NCBI GenBank assembly: GCA_963850095.1
Contig: CAWKJX010000009.1
Location: forward strand, 1-64,000
Direction of reading: 5' to 3'
DNA: 64,000 bases
DNA from: Bog-473 sp963850095
GTDB lineage: Bacteria > Actinomycetota > Acidimicrobiia > Acidimicrobiales > RAAP-2
Numbering within the stretch: position 1 is the first letter of the stretch; each line of letters opens with the position of its first letter. Below the pieces are notes generated by a model. It saw only the letters and a program-made list of their open reading frames with translations. It made no database searches and was not told where the DNA came from. The position numbers and the translations under genes are program-made. Below, piece by piece: positions 53,980 to 62,410 of the stretch.

Positions 53980-55416
53980 CTATCCCTCCGCCAGCCGCAG
54001 CGGGTAGGAGGCCGCCGCCAACTCGACAATCTCCTCCCTGTCCTCGGCCAGCAGGAATCCGGCGGCGATGGCGGCGTCGAGGGACGTCCCGAACCGCTGC
54101 TGGTACTCGTTCGGCCCATCGGGGTAGAGCGACGCCAGCTTCGTCTCGTCGAAGGGCTCGGTGGTGCCGAAGAGGAAGGCGAAGGAGTCGCCGGTCTGAC
54201 CGAGGCCGGATATGACCGCGCTGGGTACGTCGACCCAGGGAGTGCGGATGCCACCGGTGGCGATGCCGTGTTCGTCCTTTTTGAACCCCGTCCCCTCGGC
54301 ATCGAGGTCCAGCCGGGGCGCCAAGGGGGGCGGATACCCACCGGCCGCCCACTGCGCCAAGTGGGCCAACGCGGCCTGGGCCACGTAGTGCTGCTGAGGT
54401 CCGGCGTTCACCGGTGACTCCGTCCGCCCCATGATCAGGTTGGTGGTCGGGCGCAACAGATCGGCCAGTCCTGCCCCGCCCAGCGTCCCGTCGTCGCGGC
54501 GGCCGGCGCTGACCGTATAGGTGTCGGCGTGCGCCGCGCCGGCCATCTCCCACACGCGGATGCGCTCCGAGTCGGGCTGCTTGGCCAACCCACCCCCGAG
54601 GACGATCACGTCCGTCTCGCTCTGGAGCACCAGCACGGGCACCCGCACGTCGTCGCGGATGCGCTCGCCCTTGGAGGCGATGGCCCGGCGGGTCCCCTCG
54701 ATTCCCTCGCCCCGGGCACTCGGGAGGAACACCCCGTCGATCGACACGCCGGCCCCTGGCCGCCCGTGCACGAAGAACCCGTCGAAGAGTTGCGCGTGGG
54801 GGTCCACGGCGTTGATGTACGTCACCAGGCAGGCGGCCGACTGCGACTCCCCGGCCGCCAGGAGCTGGCGTGTGGAGAGGCCGCGCAGGGGGTTCTCGTC
54901 GGCGGGAAGGCGGAGAAGCTTCCCGACCTGGGTGAACATGTCGAAGGACCAGGCATCGCCCGGGTGCTCCAAGGAGCTGTAGCGATCGGGCGCCAGCAGC
55001 TTCAGGTGGATCCCCTCCACGAAGCCGCCGCCGTCGATGCCGACCTTCTGGGCCGACACGCCGACCCAGGCATGGCCCTGGGCGGCGATGTGGCGGTGGA
55101 AGAACCCCCAGTCGGGCGCGGCGTCGATGCCGGCCGACACGTTGTGCCACTCGACAACGACCGTGCCGCTGAACCAATCGGCGTCGATGGGCCGGCGCAC
55201 CACGAACCGGGTCCGGTAGGGCGCCTCGGCTGCGGGCACCGTCTGCCAACGGCCGTCCTCGCCGCGCTCGCCCTGCAACTCGTACGAGGCCGCTGCGCCC
55301 TCGACGGCGTACTCGGTCTCTTCGTAGCCGAGCGTGGCGAGGTCGTAGTCCCGCATGATGTCCGGGGCCTGGCCCGGGATCTCCTTGAACGAGGCGCTCG
55401 TTGTGCTCGACACCAT
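53980..55416 (-). CDS. Alpha/beta-hydrolase-domain esterase
   Basis: 478 residues. Matches the large 'alpha/beta hydrolase domain' group: VVVEWHNVSAGIDAAPDWGF, the nucleophile elbow LLAAGESQSAACLVTYIN (Ser in GESQS), LVLQSETDVIVLGGG with the Asp, and a His candidate in WEMAGAAHADTYT. No signal peptide. ATG 55416 with GGGAGGG in front is preferred to the adjoining GTG at 55419. Divergent from the thiolase gene. Likely hydrolyses an ester or lactone in the same pathway. Confidence 0.88.
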   Translation of the reverse strand: MVSSTTSASFKEIPGQAPDIMRDYDLATLGYEETEYAVEGAAASYELQGERGEDGRWQTVPAAEAPYRTRFVVRRPIDADWFSGTVVVEWHNVSAGIDAAPDWGFFHRHIAAQGHAWVGVSAQKVGIDGGGFVEGIHLKLLAPDRYSSLEHPGDAWSFDMFTQVGKLLRLPADENPLRGLSTRQLLAAGESQSAACLVTYINAVDPHAQLFDGFFVHGRPGAGVSIDGVFLPSARGEGIEGTRRAIASKGERIRDDVRVPVLVLQSETDVIVLGGGLAKQPDSERIRVWEMAGAAHADTYTVSAGRRDDGTLGGAGLADLLRPTTNLIMGRTESPVNAGPQQHYVAQAALAHLAQWAAGGYPPPLAPRLDLDAEGTGFKKDEHGIATGGIRTPWVDVPSAVISGLGQTGDSFAFLFGTTEPFDETKLASLYPDGPNEYQQRFGTSLDAAIAAGFLLAEDREEIVELAAASYPLRLAEG

Positions 55417-55468
55417 CACCCTCCCCGGTGGCTAGGCAGCGCGGGTCGACCGTCCTGCCTGATCACGA

Positions 55469-55478
55469 TACTTTTTGG
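55469..55478 (+). promoter_or_regulatory. TACTTTTTGG element upstream of thiolase
   Basis: The 10-mer TACTTTTTGG is repeated exactly, in the sense direction, upstream of the enoyl-CoA hydratase gene (59478-59487, minus strand). GATACT within it could be a -10 box. A GCGCCC/GGGCGC hairpin (55482-55498) follows. Confidence 0.4.
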
Positions 55479-55538
55479 CCTGCGCCCATTTCGGGCGCCA
55501 CGTGGGAAGCACGCAGCAGCCAAGAGCGAGGATACGAC

Positions 55539-56777
55539 ATGACAGAAGCCTGGATCATCGACGCCTGCCGCACCCCACGAGGGATCGGCAAGGTCGGCAA
55601 GGGGGCCCTGACCGGGCTCCATCCTCAGGTACTCGGGGCCGCGGTCCTGCGCGCGCTGGCCGAGCGCAACGGCCTCGACACGGGTGACGTGGACGACATC
55701 GTCTGGGGGACGTCCCTGCAGTGGGGCACGCAGGGCGGCGACCTCGGCCGCATGGCCGCGCTCGACGCCGGGTACGAGACCACGGCCAGCGGCGTCACGC
55801 TCGACCGGTTCTGCGGGTCGGGCATTTCGTCGGTGAACTTCGCCGCGGCCTCGGTGATGTCGGGCATGGAGGATGTCGTCATCGCCGGCGGCACCGAAAT
55901 GATGTCGTCCTACGCCGCCAACGTCACGGGCGCGCGCTCGCCCTTCCTCGACAGCGGCAACGACCACCTGCGTGCCTTCCACCCCCAGACCAACCAGGGG
56001 GTGGCGGCCGATGCCATCGCCACCCTGGAGAAGATCGACCGCCGCGCCGTCGACGAGCTGGCGGCCGAGTCGCAACGCCGGGCCGAAGTCGCCATCAAGG
56101 AAGGCCGCTTCGACAAGTCGCTCATCGCCGTGCACAACCTCGACGGGTCGGTGGCACTCGACCGCGATGAATACCCGCGGCCGGGCACCACCGCCGAGTC
56201 ACTGGCCGGGCTGCCGGCGTCCTTCGAGGCCCTGGCCGACATTCCACTCGACGAGCAGGGCACGACCTACCGCTCGCTCGTCCTCCAGAAGTTCCCCGAC
56301 CTCGAAATCGACCACGTGCACCACGCGGGCAACTCCTCGGGGGTGGTCGACGGCGCCGGCGCCTTGCTGCTGACGTCGCCCGAGTACGCCCGGGGCCATG
56401 GACTGATGCCCCGCGCCCGCATTGTGGCCACGGCCAACATCGGCGACGACCCGACGTTGATGCTGAACGCACCGGTTCCGGCGACCAAGAAGGTGTTGGC
56501 CAAGGCCGGCATGTCCCTCGGCGACATCGACCTGTTCGAGGTGAACGAAGCCTTCGCCGTCGTGCCCGAGAAGTACATACGCGACCTCGAGATCGACCGT
56601 GACACCATCAACGTGAACGGCGGTGCCATCGCGCTGGGTCATCCCATCGGCGCCACGGGCTCCATTTTGGTCGGGACCGCCCTGGACGAGCTCGAACGGC
56701 GCGACCAGAACGTGGCCCTCATCACCATGTGCGCCGGCGGCGGCATGGCCCCGGCCGTCATCATCGAAAGGATGTAG
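55539..56777 (+). CDS. Thiolase (acetyl-CoA C-acyltransferase)
   Basis: 412 residues. Cleaves 3-ketoacyl-CoA with CoA. Nucleophile Cys is at residue 92 (LDRFCGSGISSVN), then EVNEAFAVVPE, the His motif GGAIALGHPIGATG and the second Cys in ITMCAGGGMAPA. ATG 55539 follows GCGAGG at a suitable distance. It is divergent from the esterase and lies near SDR and hydratase genes, a full set for one beta-oxidation round. Confidence 0.96.
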   Translation: MTEAWIIDACRTPRGIGKVGKGALTGLHPQVLGAAVLRALAERNGLDTGDVDDIVWGTSLQWGTQGGDLGRMAALDAGYETTASGVTLDRFCGSGISSVNFAAASVMSGMEDVVIAGGTEMMSSYAANVTGARSPFLDSGNDHLRAFHPQTNQGVAADAIATLEKIDRRAVDELAAESQRRAEVAIKEGRFDKSLIAVHNLDGSVALDRDEYPRPGTTAESLAGLPASFEALADIPLDEQGTTYRSLVLQKFPDLEIDHVHHAGNSSGVVDGAGALLLTSPEYARGHGLMPRARIVATANIGDDPTLMLNAPVPATKKVLAKAGMSLGDIDLFEVNEAFAVVPEKYIRDLEIDRDTINVNGGAIALGHPIGATGSILVGTALDELERRDQNVALITMCAGGGMAPAVIIERM

Positions 56778-56816
56778 CGGGCTCGCATCGACCCGGTCTT
56801 CACCTGCCGCACCAGT

Positions 56817-57650
56817 TCAGCCCAGGCCGGGCAGAGGATTTTCAGCCATCCCCGGGACTATCGCGCCGTCCACCAACACGTCGATACCCGAGACGAAGGA
56901 GGCGTCGTCCGAGAGCAGGAAGGCGGCCACGGCCGCCACCTCGTCCGCCCCGCCGAGCCGACGCAACGGCACGCGCTCGAGCATGGCGTGCATGGCCGGT
57001 TGCTGTTCGAGCTCCTGGCGGCCCATGGGGGTGTCGATCAGGCCGGGCGCCACCGAATTCACCCGCCCACCTCGGGCGCCCCAACGCACGGCGGCCCGGG
57101 CGCAGGCGCGGATGACGCCGCGCTTGGCCAACGAGTACGCGTAGCCGCTGTCGCCGGTCACCGCCGCCATGCGGTCGAGGAAATCGGCGGCCAGCGGGTC
57201 GTCGAGCAGTACATCATTAGCCGGGTCGGCGAAGGGGGCGACTTGGTACGCCGCCAGCGACGAGAAGCACACCGCCGCCGAGCCCGGCTGCACCAGTGCT
57301 TCGAACGCGCCCAGTAGCCGCTCGGTCCCGACCAGGTCGACGTCGAGGATGCGCCTCGCGTCGGCCATGGTCGGTGAGATCCCGGCGGCGTGGGCGAGCG
57401 CACGGAACGATCCGAGCTCGGACACCCGCTCGGCCAGAAGCACCACGTCGGCCGGGTCGGCTACATCGCAGGTGACGCTGATGGTGCCGTCGATCTCCGG
57501 CGGACGCAGATCGACGGCGACGAGGTGGTCGGCCAGACCGCGCAGCCGGTCCACACAGCAACGCCCCATGCCGCTGGCGGCGCCGGTCACGACGGCCACC
57601 GTGTCGGCGCTGGCCGGGTCCGCGGGGCTGGTCGTCGGCATGTCGGACAT
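56817..57650 (-). CDS. Short-chain dehydrogenase/reductase
   Basis: 277 residues, classical SDR: TGAASGMG nucleotide site near 24, catalytic Ser in VCFSSLAAYQVAP, Tyr-Lys in GYAYSLAKRGVIRA, and RVNSVAPGLIDTPMG. NAD(P)-dependent alcohol/ketone conversion, substrate unknown. ATG 57650 follows GGAGGAG and is 14 nt after the LLM gene on the same strand. Converges on the thiolase gene. Confidence 0.94.
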   Translation of the reverse strand: MSDMPTTSPADPASADTVAVVTGAASGMGRCCVDRLRGLADHLVAVDLRPPEIDGTISVTCDVADPADVVLLAERVSELGSFRALAHAAGISPTMADARRILDVDLVGTERLLGAFEALVQPGSAAVCFSSLAAYQVAPFADPANDVLLDDPLAADFLDRMAAVTGDSGYAYSLAKRGVIRACARAAVRWGARGGRVNSVAPGLIDTPMGRQELEQQPAMHAMLERVPLRRLGGADEVAAVAAFLLSDDASFVSGIDVLVDGAIVPGMAENPLPGLG

Positions 57651-57664
57651 CTTCGCTCCTCCTC

Positions 57665-58633
57665 CTACGGGAAGGCCGGCACGACTTCGTCTTCGAACAG
57701 GCGCAGGCTCGACCAGGCCAGCTCTGGCGGCATTCCGCCGCACAGCGGGTGAAGGAGCGCGAACGGGAACGGGCCGGCCTTCAATTCCTCGACGAGCTCT
57801 CCGGGCGTGAGTATGGCGTACTGGCCCGTGAGGCGCAGGGCCGCCTCGTCCTCGACCTCGCGATAGGGCGAGGCGACCTGCTCCTGGGCCTGCCACACCC
57901 CGTAGGCGTTCGTCTCGTGCAGGAAGAATGGCGCCATGCGGCGCCATCCCTCGTCGGGATCCTCGGCCAGGGCAACCACCCGGTTCTCCCCGATCACACT
58001 AGGCCCCGGGTCGGGGCGGCCGAGCCGTTGCACCTCGTCGCGGTAGAACTCCCACACCTCGGGCACCGACGGGATGAAGCCGTCCGCGATGCGCGCCGCC
58101 CTACGGGCCGCGGCTGCGCTGCTGCCGCCCAGCAGGAGGCCCGGACCGGTGCCGTAGGGGCCCGGCGTGAGATGGATCGTCCGACCCTGGTATTCGAAGG
58201 GCACCCCGCTGAAGGCCGCCCGCAGTGTGCTCACCGTTTCGGTGACGCGGCGCCCGCGCTCGGCGGGCGACACGTCGTACTGCTCGAACTCCTGGCGCAC
58301 GTAGCCGCCGGCCACGATCAGGTCCACCCGCCCGCGGCTGAGGTTGTCCAGCACGAGCAGGTCCTCGGCCAGGCGGATGGGATCGTAGAAGGGGGCGATC
58401 AGCGCCGCGACGGTGAAGCGCACATTGGTCGTCCGCGCCGCCATGGCGGCGATCATCGGCAGCGGGCTGGGCAAGTAGCCGTCGGGCGAGCCGTGGTGCT
58501 CGGACACGGCGATGCTCACGCAGCCCAGCCGGTCGGCCCACTCCGCCATCTCGAGGGCCGCCTCGTACCGCTCGGCCATCGATGTGCCCGCGATCGCAGG
58601 ATTCCGGAAATCGAACCGTAACCCGAACAACAT
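57665..58633 (-). CDS. LLM-class oxidoreductase
   Basis: 322 residues: MLFGLRFDFRNPAIAGTSMA, CVSIAVSEHHGSPDGYLPSP (EHH motif), VRFTVAALIAPFYDPIRLAE, GRVDLIVAGGYVRQEFEQYD and GTGPGLLLGGSSAAAARRAA. It belongs to a different LLM branch from those at 20944 and 42756. It is between the enoyl-CoA hydratase (36 nt upstream) and the SDR (14 nt downstream), in a three-gene minus-strand operon. Confidence 0.92.
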   Translation of the reverse strand: MLFGLRFDFRNPAIAGTSMAERYEAALEMAEWADRLGCVSIAVSEHHGSPDGYLPSPLPMIAAMAARTTNVRFTVAALIAPFYDPIRLAEDLLVLDNLSRGRVDLIVAGGYVRQEFEQYDVSPAERGRRVTETVSTLRAAFSGVPFEYQGRTIHLTPGPYGTGPGLLLGGSSAAAARRAARIADGFIPSVPEVWEFYRDEVQRLGRPDPGPSVIGENRVVALAEDPDEGWRRMAPFFLHETNAYGVWQAQEQVASPYREVEDEAALRLTGQYAILTPGELVEELKAGPFPFALLHPLCGGMPPELAWSSLRLFEDEVVPAFP

Positions 58634-58669
58634 GTGCCCTCGCCTCCCGTTCTCCCGTCCTGCCCGTGC

Positions 58670-59446
58670 TCAGCGGTACTGCGTCTCGGATTTGTCGCGC
58701 CGCGGCGGTGGGCTCGGGGGGTAGTTGCCGATCAGGGTGTAGCTGAACCCGTTGTTCAGCGCCGGGGTGCGGGTCATGTCCAGCGATTCCCAAATGGCCC
58801 GGATCGTCCCCTGGATCGCCTTGGGGTTCCGGCCGGCGATCGACAGGGCGATCTCACGAGCCCGGTTGCGCAGGACGTCCCGCGTGACCACCTCGGTGAC
58901 CAGGCCCAGGCGGAGCGCCGTGTCCGCGGTCAGGCGCTCCTCGTTGCCCATGAGCGCCCAGCGCAGCACGTCACCCAACGGCACGCCACGGTGCAGCATG
59001 CCGATCGGCTCGAGCGCGCTGACGATGCCCACATTGGCGTGCGGGTCGAAGAACACGGCGTCCTCGGAGCAGATGACGATGTCGGACTCGTTCACGAAGT
59101 ACTGCGCCCCGCCGGCGCACAAGCCGTGGACGGCGCAGACGATCGGCTTCCATACCTTGTGGTGCAACTTCGGGCTCAGGGAGACCCCGGGGTCGAAGCC
59201 GTTCCAGGCGTTGTCCTTCATGAACCACAAGTGCGGTTCTTTGATGTCGACACCCGTGCAGAAGGCGCGCTCACCGTTAGCCTGCAACACCACGCAGTAG
59301 ATGTCGTCGGTGTCGCGCACGGTCTCCCAGGCCCACTGCATGTCGTCGGCCATGGCGTTGTTGAACGAGTTCAGGTTGTCCGGGCGGTTGAGCGTGATGG
59401 TGGCCACATTGTCGGCCACGTCGAACAGGATGGTTTCGCGTTCCAC
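58670..59446 (-). CDS. Enoyl-CoA hydratase/isomerase (crotonase) family protein
   Basis: 258 residues. Crotonase start VADNVATITLNRPDNLNSFN, oxyanion hole in ERAFCTGVDIKEP and CAVHGLCAGGAQYFVNESDI, then DAVFFDPHANVGIVSALEP, where the usual catalytic Glu pair is not obvious. It may be a hydratase, isomerase or hydrolase. Divergent from the HSD10-like SDR; the promoter region has the TACTTTTTGG element. Confidence 0.94.
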   Translation of the reverse strand: MERETILFDVADNVATITLNRPDNLNSFNNAMADDMQWAWETVRDTDDIYCVVLQANGERAFCTGVDIKEPHLWFMKDNAWNGFDPGVSLSPKLHHKVWKPIVCAVHGLCAGGAQYFVNESDIVICSEDAVFFDPHANVGIVSALEPIGMLHRGVPLGDVLRWALMGNEERLTADTALRLGLVTEVVTRDVLRNRAREIALSIAGRNPKAIQGTIRAIWESLDMTRTPALNNGFSYTLIGNYPPSPPPRRDKSETQYR

Positions 59447-59477
59447 GGGGTCCTCCTGGACCGAAGTCGGCTGGGTC

Positions 59478-59487
59478 CCAAAAAGTA
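59478..59487 (-). promoter_or_regulatory. TACTTTTTGG element upstream of enoyl-CoA hydratase
   Basis: Minus-strand TACTTTTTGG, 32 nt upstream of ATG 59446, identical to the element before the thiolase gene at 55469. Suggests coregulation of the two beta-oxidation genes. Confidence 0.4.
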
Positions 59488-59606
59488 CACTCTTCTCGGC
59501 CGGTTTGCGGTGGGGTGCACCGGCCCGTCAGCATCACATACGACCAAGGTCCTGCCCGAACTCGGGGCGCACGAGGCCGCAAGAGGCAGAAGAGAGGAAG
59601 AGTCAA

Positions 59607-60365
59607 GTGGAGATCGAGGGCAAGAAGGCCGTCATCGTCGGGGGCGCATCAGGGATGGCCAAGTCCTCGGCCGAGCTGCTGCGGCAAAAGGGCGCCGAAA
59701 TCGCCATTCTGGACCTGCCCACGTCGGCCGGAGCCGAGGTGGCCAAGGAGCTCGGCGGCACGTTCCACGAGGTCGACATCCTCGACGACGCCCAGACCGA
59801 GACGGCCATGGCCGACGCCGTCGAGGCGCTGGGAGGGCTGCACATCGCGGTGAACACGGCCGGTGGCGGCACGGCCAAGCGCACGCTGACCAGGGAGGGG
59901 CCGCACCCGCTCGGCGAGTTCCGCAAGATCATTGAGCTGAACCTCATCGGCACCTTCAACCTGAACCGTCTCCAGGCCCATTACATGTCGACCAACGAGC
60001 CCGAGGACGGCGAGCGCGGCGTCATCATCGACACCGCCTCCATCGCCGCGTTCGAGGGCCAAATCGGGCAGGTGGCCTACGCCGCCGCCAAGTCGGGCAT
60101 CGTCGGCATGGTGTTCACCATGGCCCGCGACCTGGGCAGCCTGGGCATCCGGGCCATGGCCATCGCGCCGAGCCTCTTCAGCACCGGCCTCACAAAGGGC
60201 ATCCCCGACGAGTTCGCCGCCACGCTGACCAAGGACGCCGCTTTCCCCAAGCGCTTGGGCCGTCCCGAGGAATACGGCAAGCTGGCCGTGGCCATTGTCG
60301 AGAACCCCATGCTCAACGGCCTCTGCATCCGGCTCGACGCCGGCACGCGGTTCGCACCGAAGTAG
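59607..60365 (+). CDS. HSD10-like short-chain dehydrogenase (3-hydroxyacyl-CoA dehydrogenase type 2-like)
   Basis: 252 residues. Close in pattern to 17beta-HSD10: IVGGASGMAKSSAELL (last Gly of TGxxxGxG replaced by Ala), the long insert TNEPEDGERGVIIDTASIAA, FEGQIGQVAYAAAKSGIVGM with Tyr-Lys, and RLGRPEEYGKLAVAIVENP. Probably oxidises 3-hydroxyacyl-CoA, completing the set with the hydratase and thiolase. GTG 59607 with GAGAGGAAG. Confidence 0.93.
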   Translation: MEIEGKKAVIVGGASGMAKSSAELLRQKGAEIAILDLPTSAGAEVAKELGGTFHEVDILDDAQTETAMADAVEALGGLHIAVNTAGGGTAKRTLTREGPHPLGEFRKIIELNLIGTFNLNRLQAHYMSTNEPEDGERGVIIDTASIAAFEGQIGQVAYAAAKSGIVGMVFTMARDLGSLGIRAMAIAPSLFSTGLTKGIPDEFAATLTKDAAFPKRLGRPEEYGKLAVAIVENPMLNGLCIRLDAGTRFAPK

Positions 60366-60396
60366 ACGTCGGCGCAGAAGCAGCGGGGGGCTGGCC

Positions 60397-61443
60397 GTGC
60401 GTTCGATCGAACTTCAAGTGGACGTCACCGAGGCGGCCGGCCTCGGCGAACCTGCTCACGTTGCCCTGACCGTCACGCTCCCCGACCAGGCGCCGACCGA
60501 CCCGGTGCTGTGCTTCGCCAAGCCGGGAGGCGGCTACTCCCGGGGCTACTTCACCGAGGACCTGCCCGGCACCGGCACCGTCACCCGCACCGAGACGGGC
60601 ACGGGCAGCCAGGCCACGTGGCACGCCGAGCGCGGCTGGATTGTGGTCGCTGTCGATCACCTCGGCGTGGGTGCCAGCTCCCAGCACGATCCCGAGCGCC
60701 TGACCTACACCCCGGTGGTGGCGGCGAGTCAGGCCGCCGAGGCCGCCGTGCGGCAGAAGCTGGCGGCCGGCACCCTGATCGACGGGCTCAACCCGGTCGA
60801 GCACCCCGTCACGGTCGGCATCGGCCAGTCGATGGGCGGGAGCCTGACCATCGTCCAGCAGGGCCGGTACCACTGCTACGACGGCATCGGGGTCCTCGGT
60901 TACAGCGCCGTGCACACGCTGCCGCCGACCGCGCCGGGCACGCCGCCGCTGGCCATGCCCTGGATGCCCCGCGACGCCCTGCCCTCCGACGGCGTCGTCA
61001 CCAACGCCCCCGCGCTGGCCGAGCTCGACCCGGCCGCGGCGGCACGCGCCGACGCCATGGCCTGGGGCTTCCACTACGACGACGTCGATCCCGGGGTGGT
61101 GCGGCGCGACATGACGGACTACCCCGCCCGGGGCGGCGACCTGCCGCCGTGGGGCTCGGCCACGGTGCCTATGACCGTCGCCCTCTGGTGCGTGGCGCCC
61201 GGCGGCGTGGCGCCCGAGGCGGCGGCCGTGCGCTGCCCCGTCCTGGTGGCGATGGGCGAGCGCGACGTGCTCGTCGACCCGGCCGGCGAGCAGCGGGCCT
61301 ACCTCTCCGCGCCGAGCGTCGACGTGTTCGTGTGCCCGAGAATGGCGCACATGCACAACTTCGGCGGGACGAGGGAACTGTTCTGGCAGCGCATTGAGAC
61401 GTGGGCGGACTGGGTACGGGCCTGGAAGGCCGCGACGACGTGA
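60397..61443 (+). CDS. Alpha/beta-hydrolase fold protein
   Basis: 348 residues. Nucleophile elbow is GIGQSMGGSLTIVQQ near 145, the Asp region LVAMGERDVLVDPAG near 285, and His in MAHMHNFGGTRELFW near the end. The opening CFAKPGGGYSRGYFTED resembles esterases rather than lipases. GTG 60397 follows the SDR by 31 nt; the stop overlaps the TesB start. Probably hydrolyses an ester or thioester in the pathway. Confidence 0.88.
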   Translation: MRSIELQVDVTEAAGLGEPAHVALTVTLPDQAPTDPVLCFAKPGGGYSRGYFTEDLPGTGTVTRTETGTGSQATWHAERGWIVVAVDHLGVGASSQHDPERLTYTPVVAASQAAEAAVRQKLAAGTLIDGLNPVEHPVTVGIGQSMGGSLTIVQQGRYHCYDGIGVLGYSAVHTLPPTAPGTPPLAMPWMPRDALPSDGVVTNAPALAELDPAAAARADAMAWGFHYDDVDPGVVRRDMTDYPARGGDLPPWGSATVPMTVALWCVAPGGVAPEAAAVRCPVLVAMGERDVLVDPAGEQRAYLSAPSVDVFVCPRMAHMHNFGGTRELFWQRIETWADWVRAWKAATT

Positions 61444-62276
61444 CCGCCGAGCTCCAGGTCGCCGACAACCTGGCCGAGCTGCTGACCCTCGAACGGGTCG
61501 ACCGGGACCTGTTCCGCGCCCGCAACGCCAACTACGGCCCGCGCCCAACCCTGTACGGCGGGCAGGTGGCGGCCCAGTGCCTGCTGGCCGCCGCGGCCAC
61601 AATCGAGGAGGGCCGCCTGCCGCACTCGCTGCACGGCTATTTCCTGCGGGCCGGGCGCTGCGACCTGCCCGTCATCCTCCAGGTCGACCGCGACCGCGAC
61701 GGCCGCTCCTTCTCGGCCCGCCATGTTGTGGCCATGCAGGAGGGGGAGGTCATCTTCTCCATGCTCGCCTCGTTCCACGCCCAGCGCGAAGGTGGCGAGT
61801 TCGACGACGCGCCCCGGCGCGCGCGGCCCGAACCCGAGGATGCCACCACGAGTACCCGTATCCCGCTGATCGAGGTGCGAGAGGTCACGCCCACCGACTT
61901 CCTGAAGGGCATCTTCAGCGATTGCATGTGGGTGCGCTCGACCACCCCATTGGGCGACGACCCGTTGCTCCACCGCGCCGGGCTCACCTACCTGTCCGAC
62001 CTGGGCAGTGGATTTGGCCAGCAGGGCCGGGCGCTGATCGGGCGCGGCGGTCCGAGCATCGACCATGCGATGTGGTTCCAGGACGACATCCGGGCCGACG
62101 ACTGGGTGCTGCTCGACCTGGTTCCCATCAAGGCCGGCGGGGCCCGGGGCTCGTACCACGGGTCGCTGCGGGACCGGCGCGGCAAGCTCGGCGGCACCAT
62201 CTACCAGGAGCATCTGCTCATCCCTGGCGCCCTGGAGGACATGTTCGAGCCCTCGGGCCGACCGCGGCCCCGGTGA
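61440..62276 (+). CDS. tesB: Acyl-CoA thioesterase II (TesB-like)
   Basis: 278 residues with two hot-dog domains. Domain 1: LYGGQVAAQCLLAAAATI, SLHGYFLRAGRCDLPVILQV. Domain 2: SIDHAMWFQDDIRADDWVLL, ARGSYHGSLRDRRGKLGGTI. These match the TesB pattern. Hydrolyses acyl-CoA, which may recover CoA from dead-end intermediates. GTG overlaps the hydrolase stop (GTGA). Confidence 0.95.
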   Translation: MTAELQVADNLAELLTLERVDRDLFRARNANYGPRPTLYGGQVAAQCLLAAAATIEEGRLPHSLHGYFLRAGRCDLPVILQVDRDRDGRSFSARHVVAMQEGEVIFSMLASFHAQREGGEFDDAPRRARPEPEDATTSTRIPLIEVREVTPTDFLKGIFSDCMWVRSTTPLGDDPLLHRAGLTYLSDLGSGFGQQGRALIGRGGPSIDHAMWFQDDIRADDWVLLDLVPIKAGGARGSYHGSLRDRRGKLGGTIYQEHLLIPGALEDMFEPSGRPRPR

Positions 62277-62410
62277 GGTGATGTGACTGTCGGCTTCGGC
62301 TTCGGCTTCGCCTTCGGGTGACTGGGCCTGGGGTGTGGTGCCTCGAGGAGTCAGACAGAAAGTGGGGCGCCATCGGGGCGGTCTCGATGTGCGGCCCTGG
62401 TCGAGCGAAC

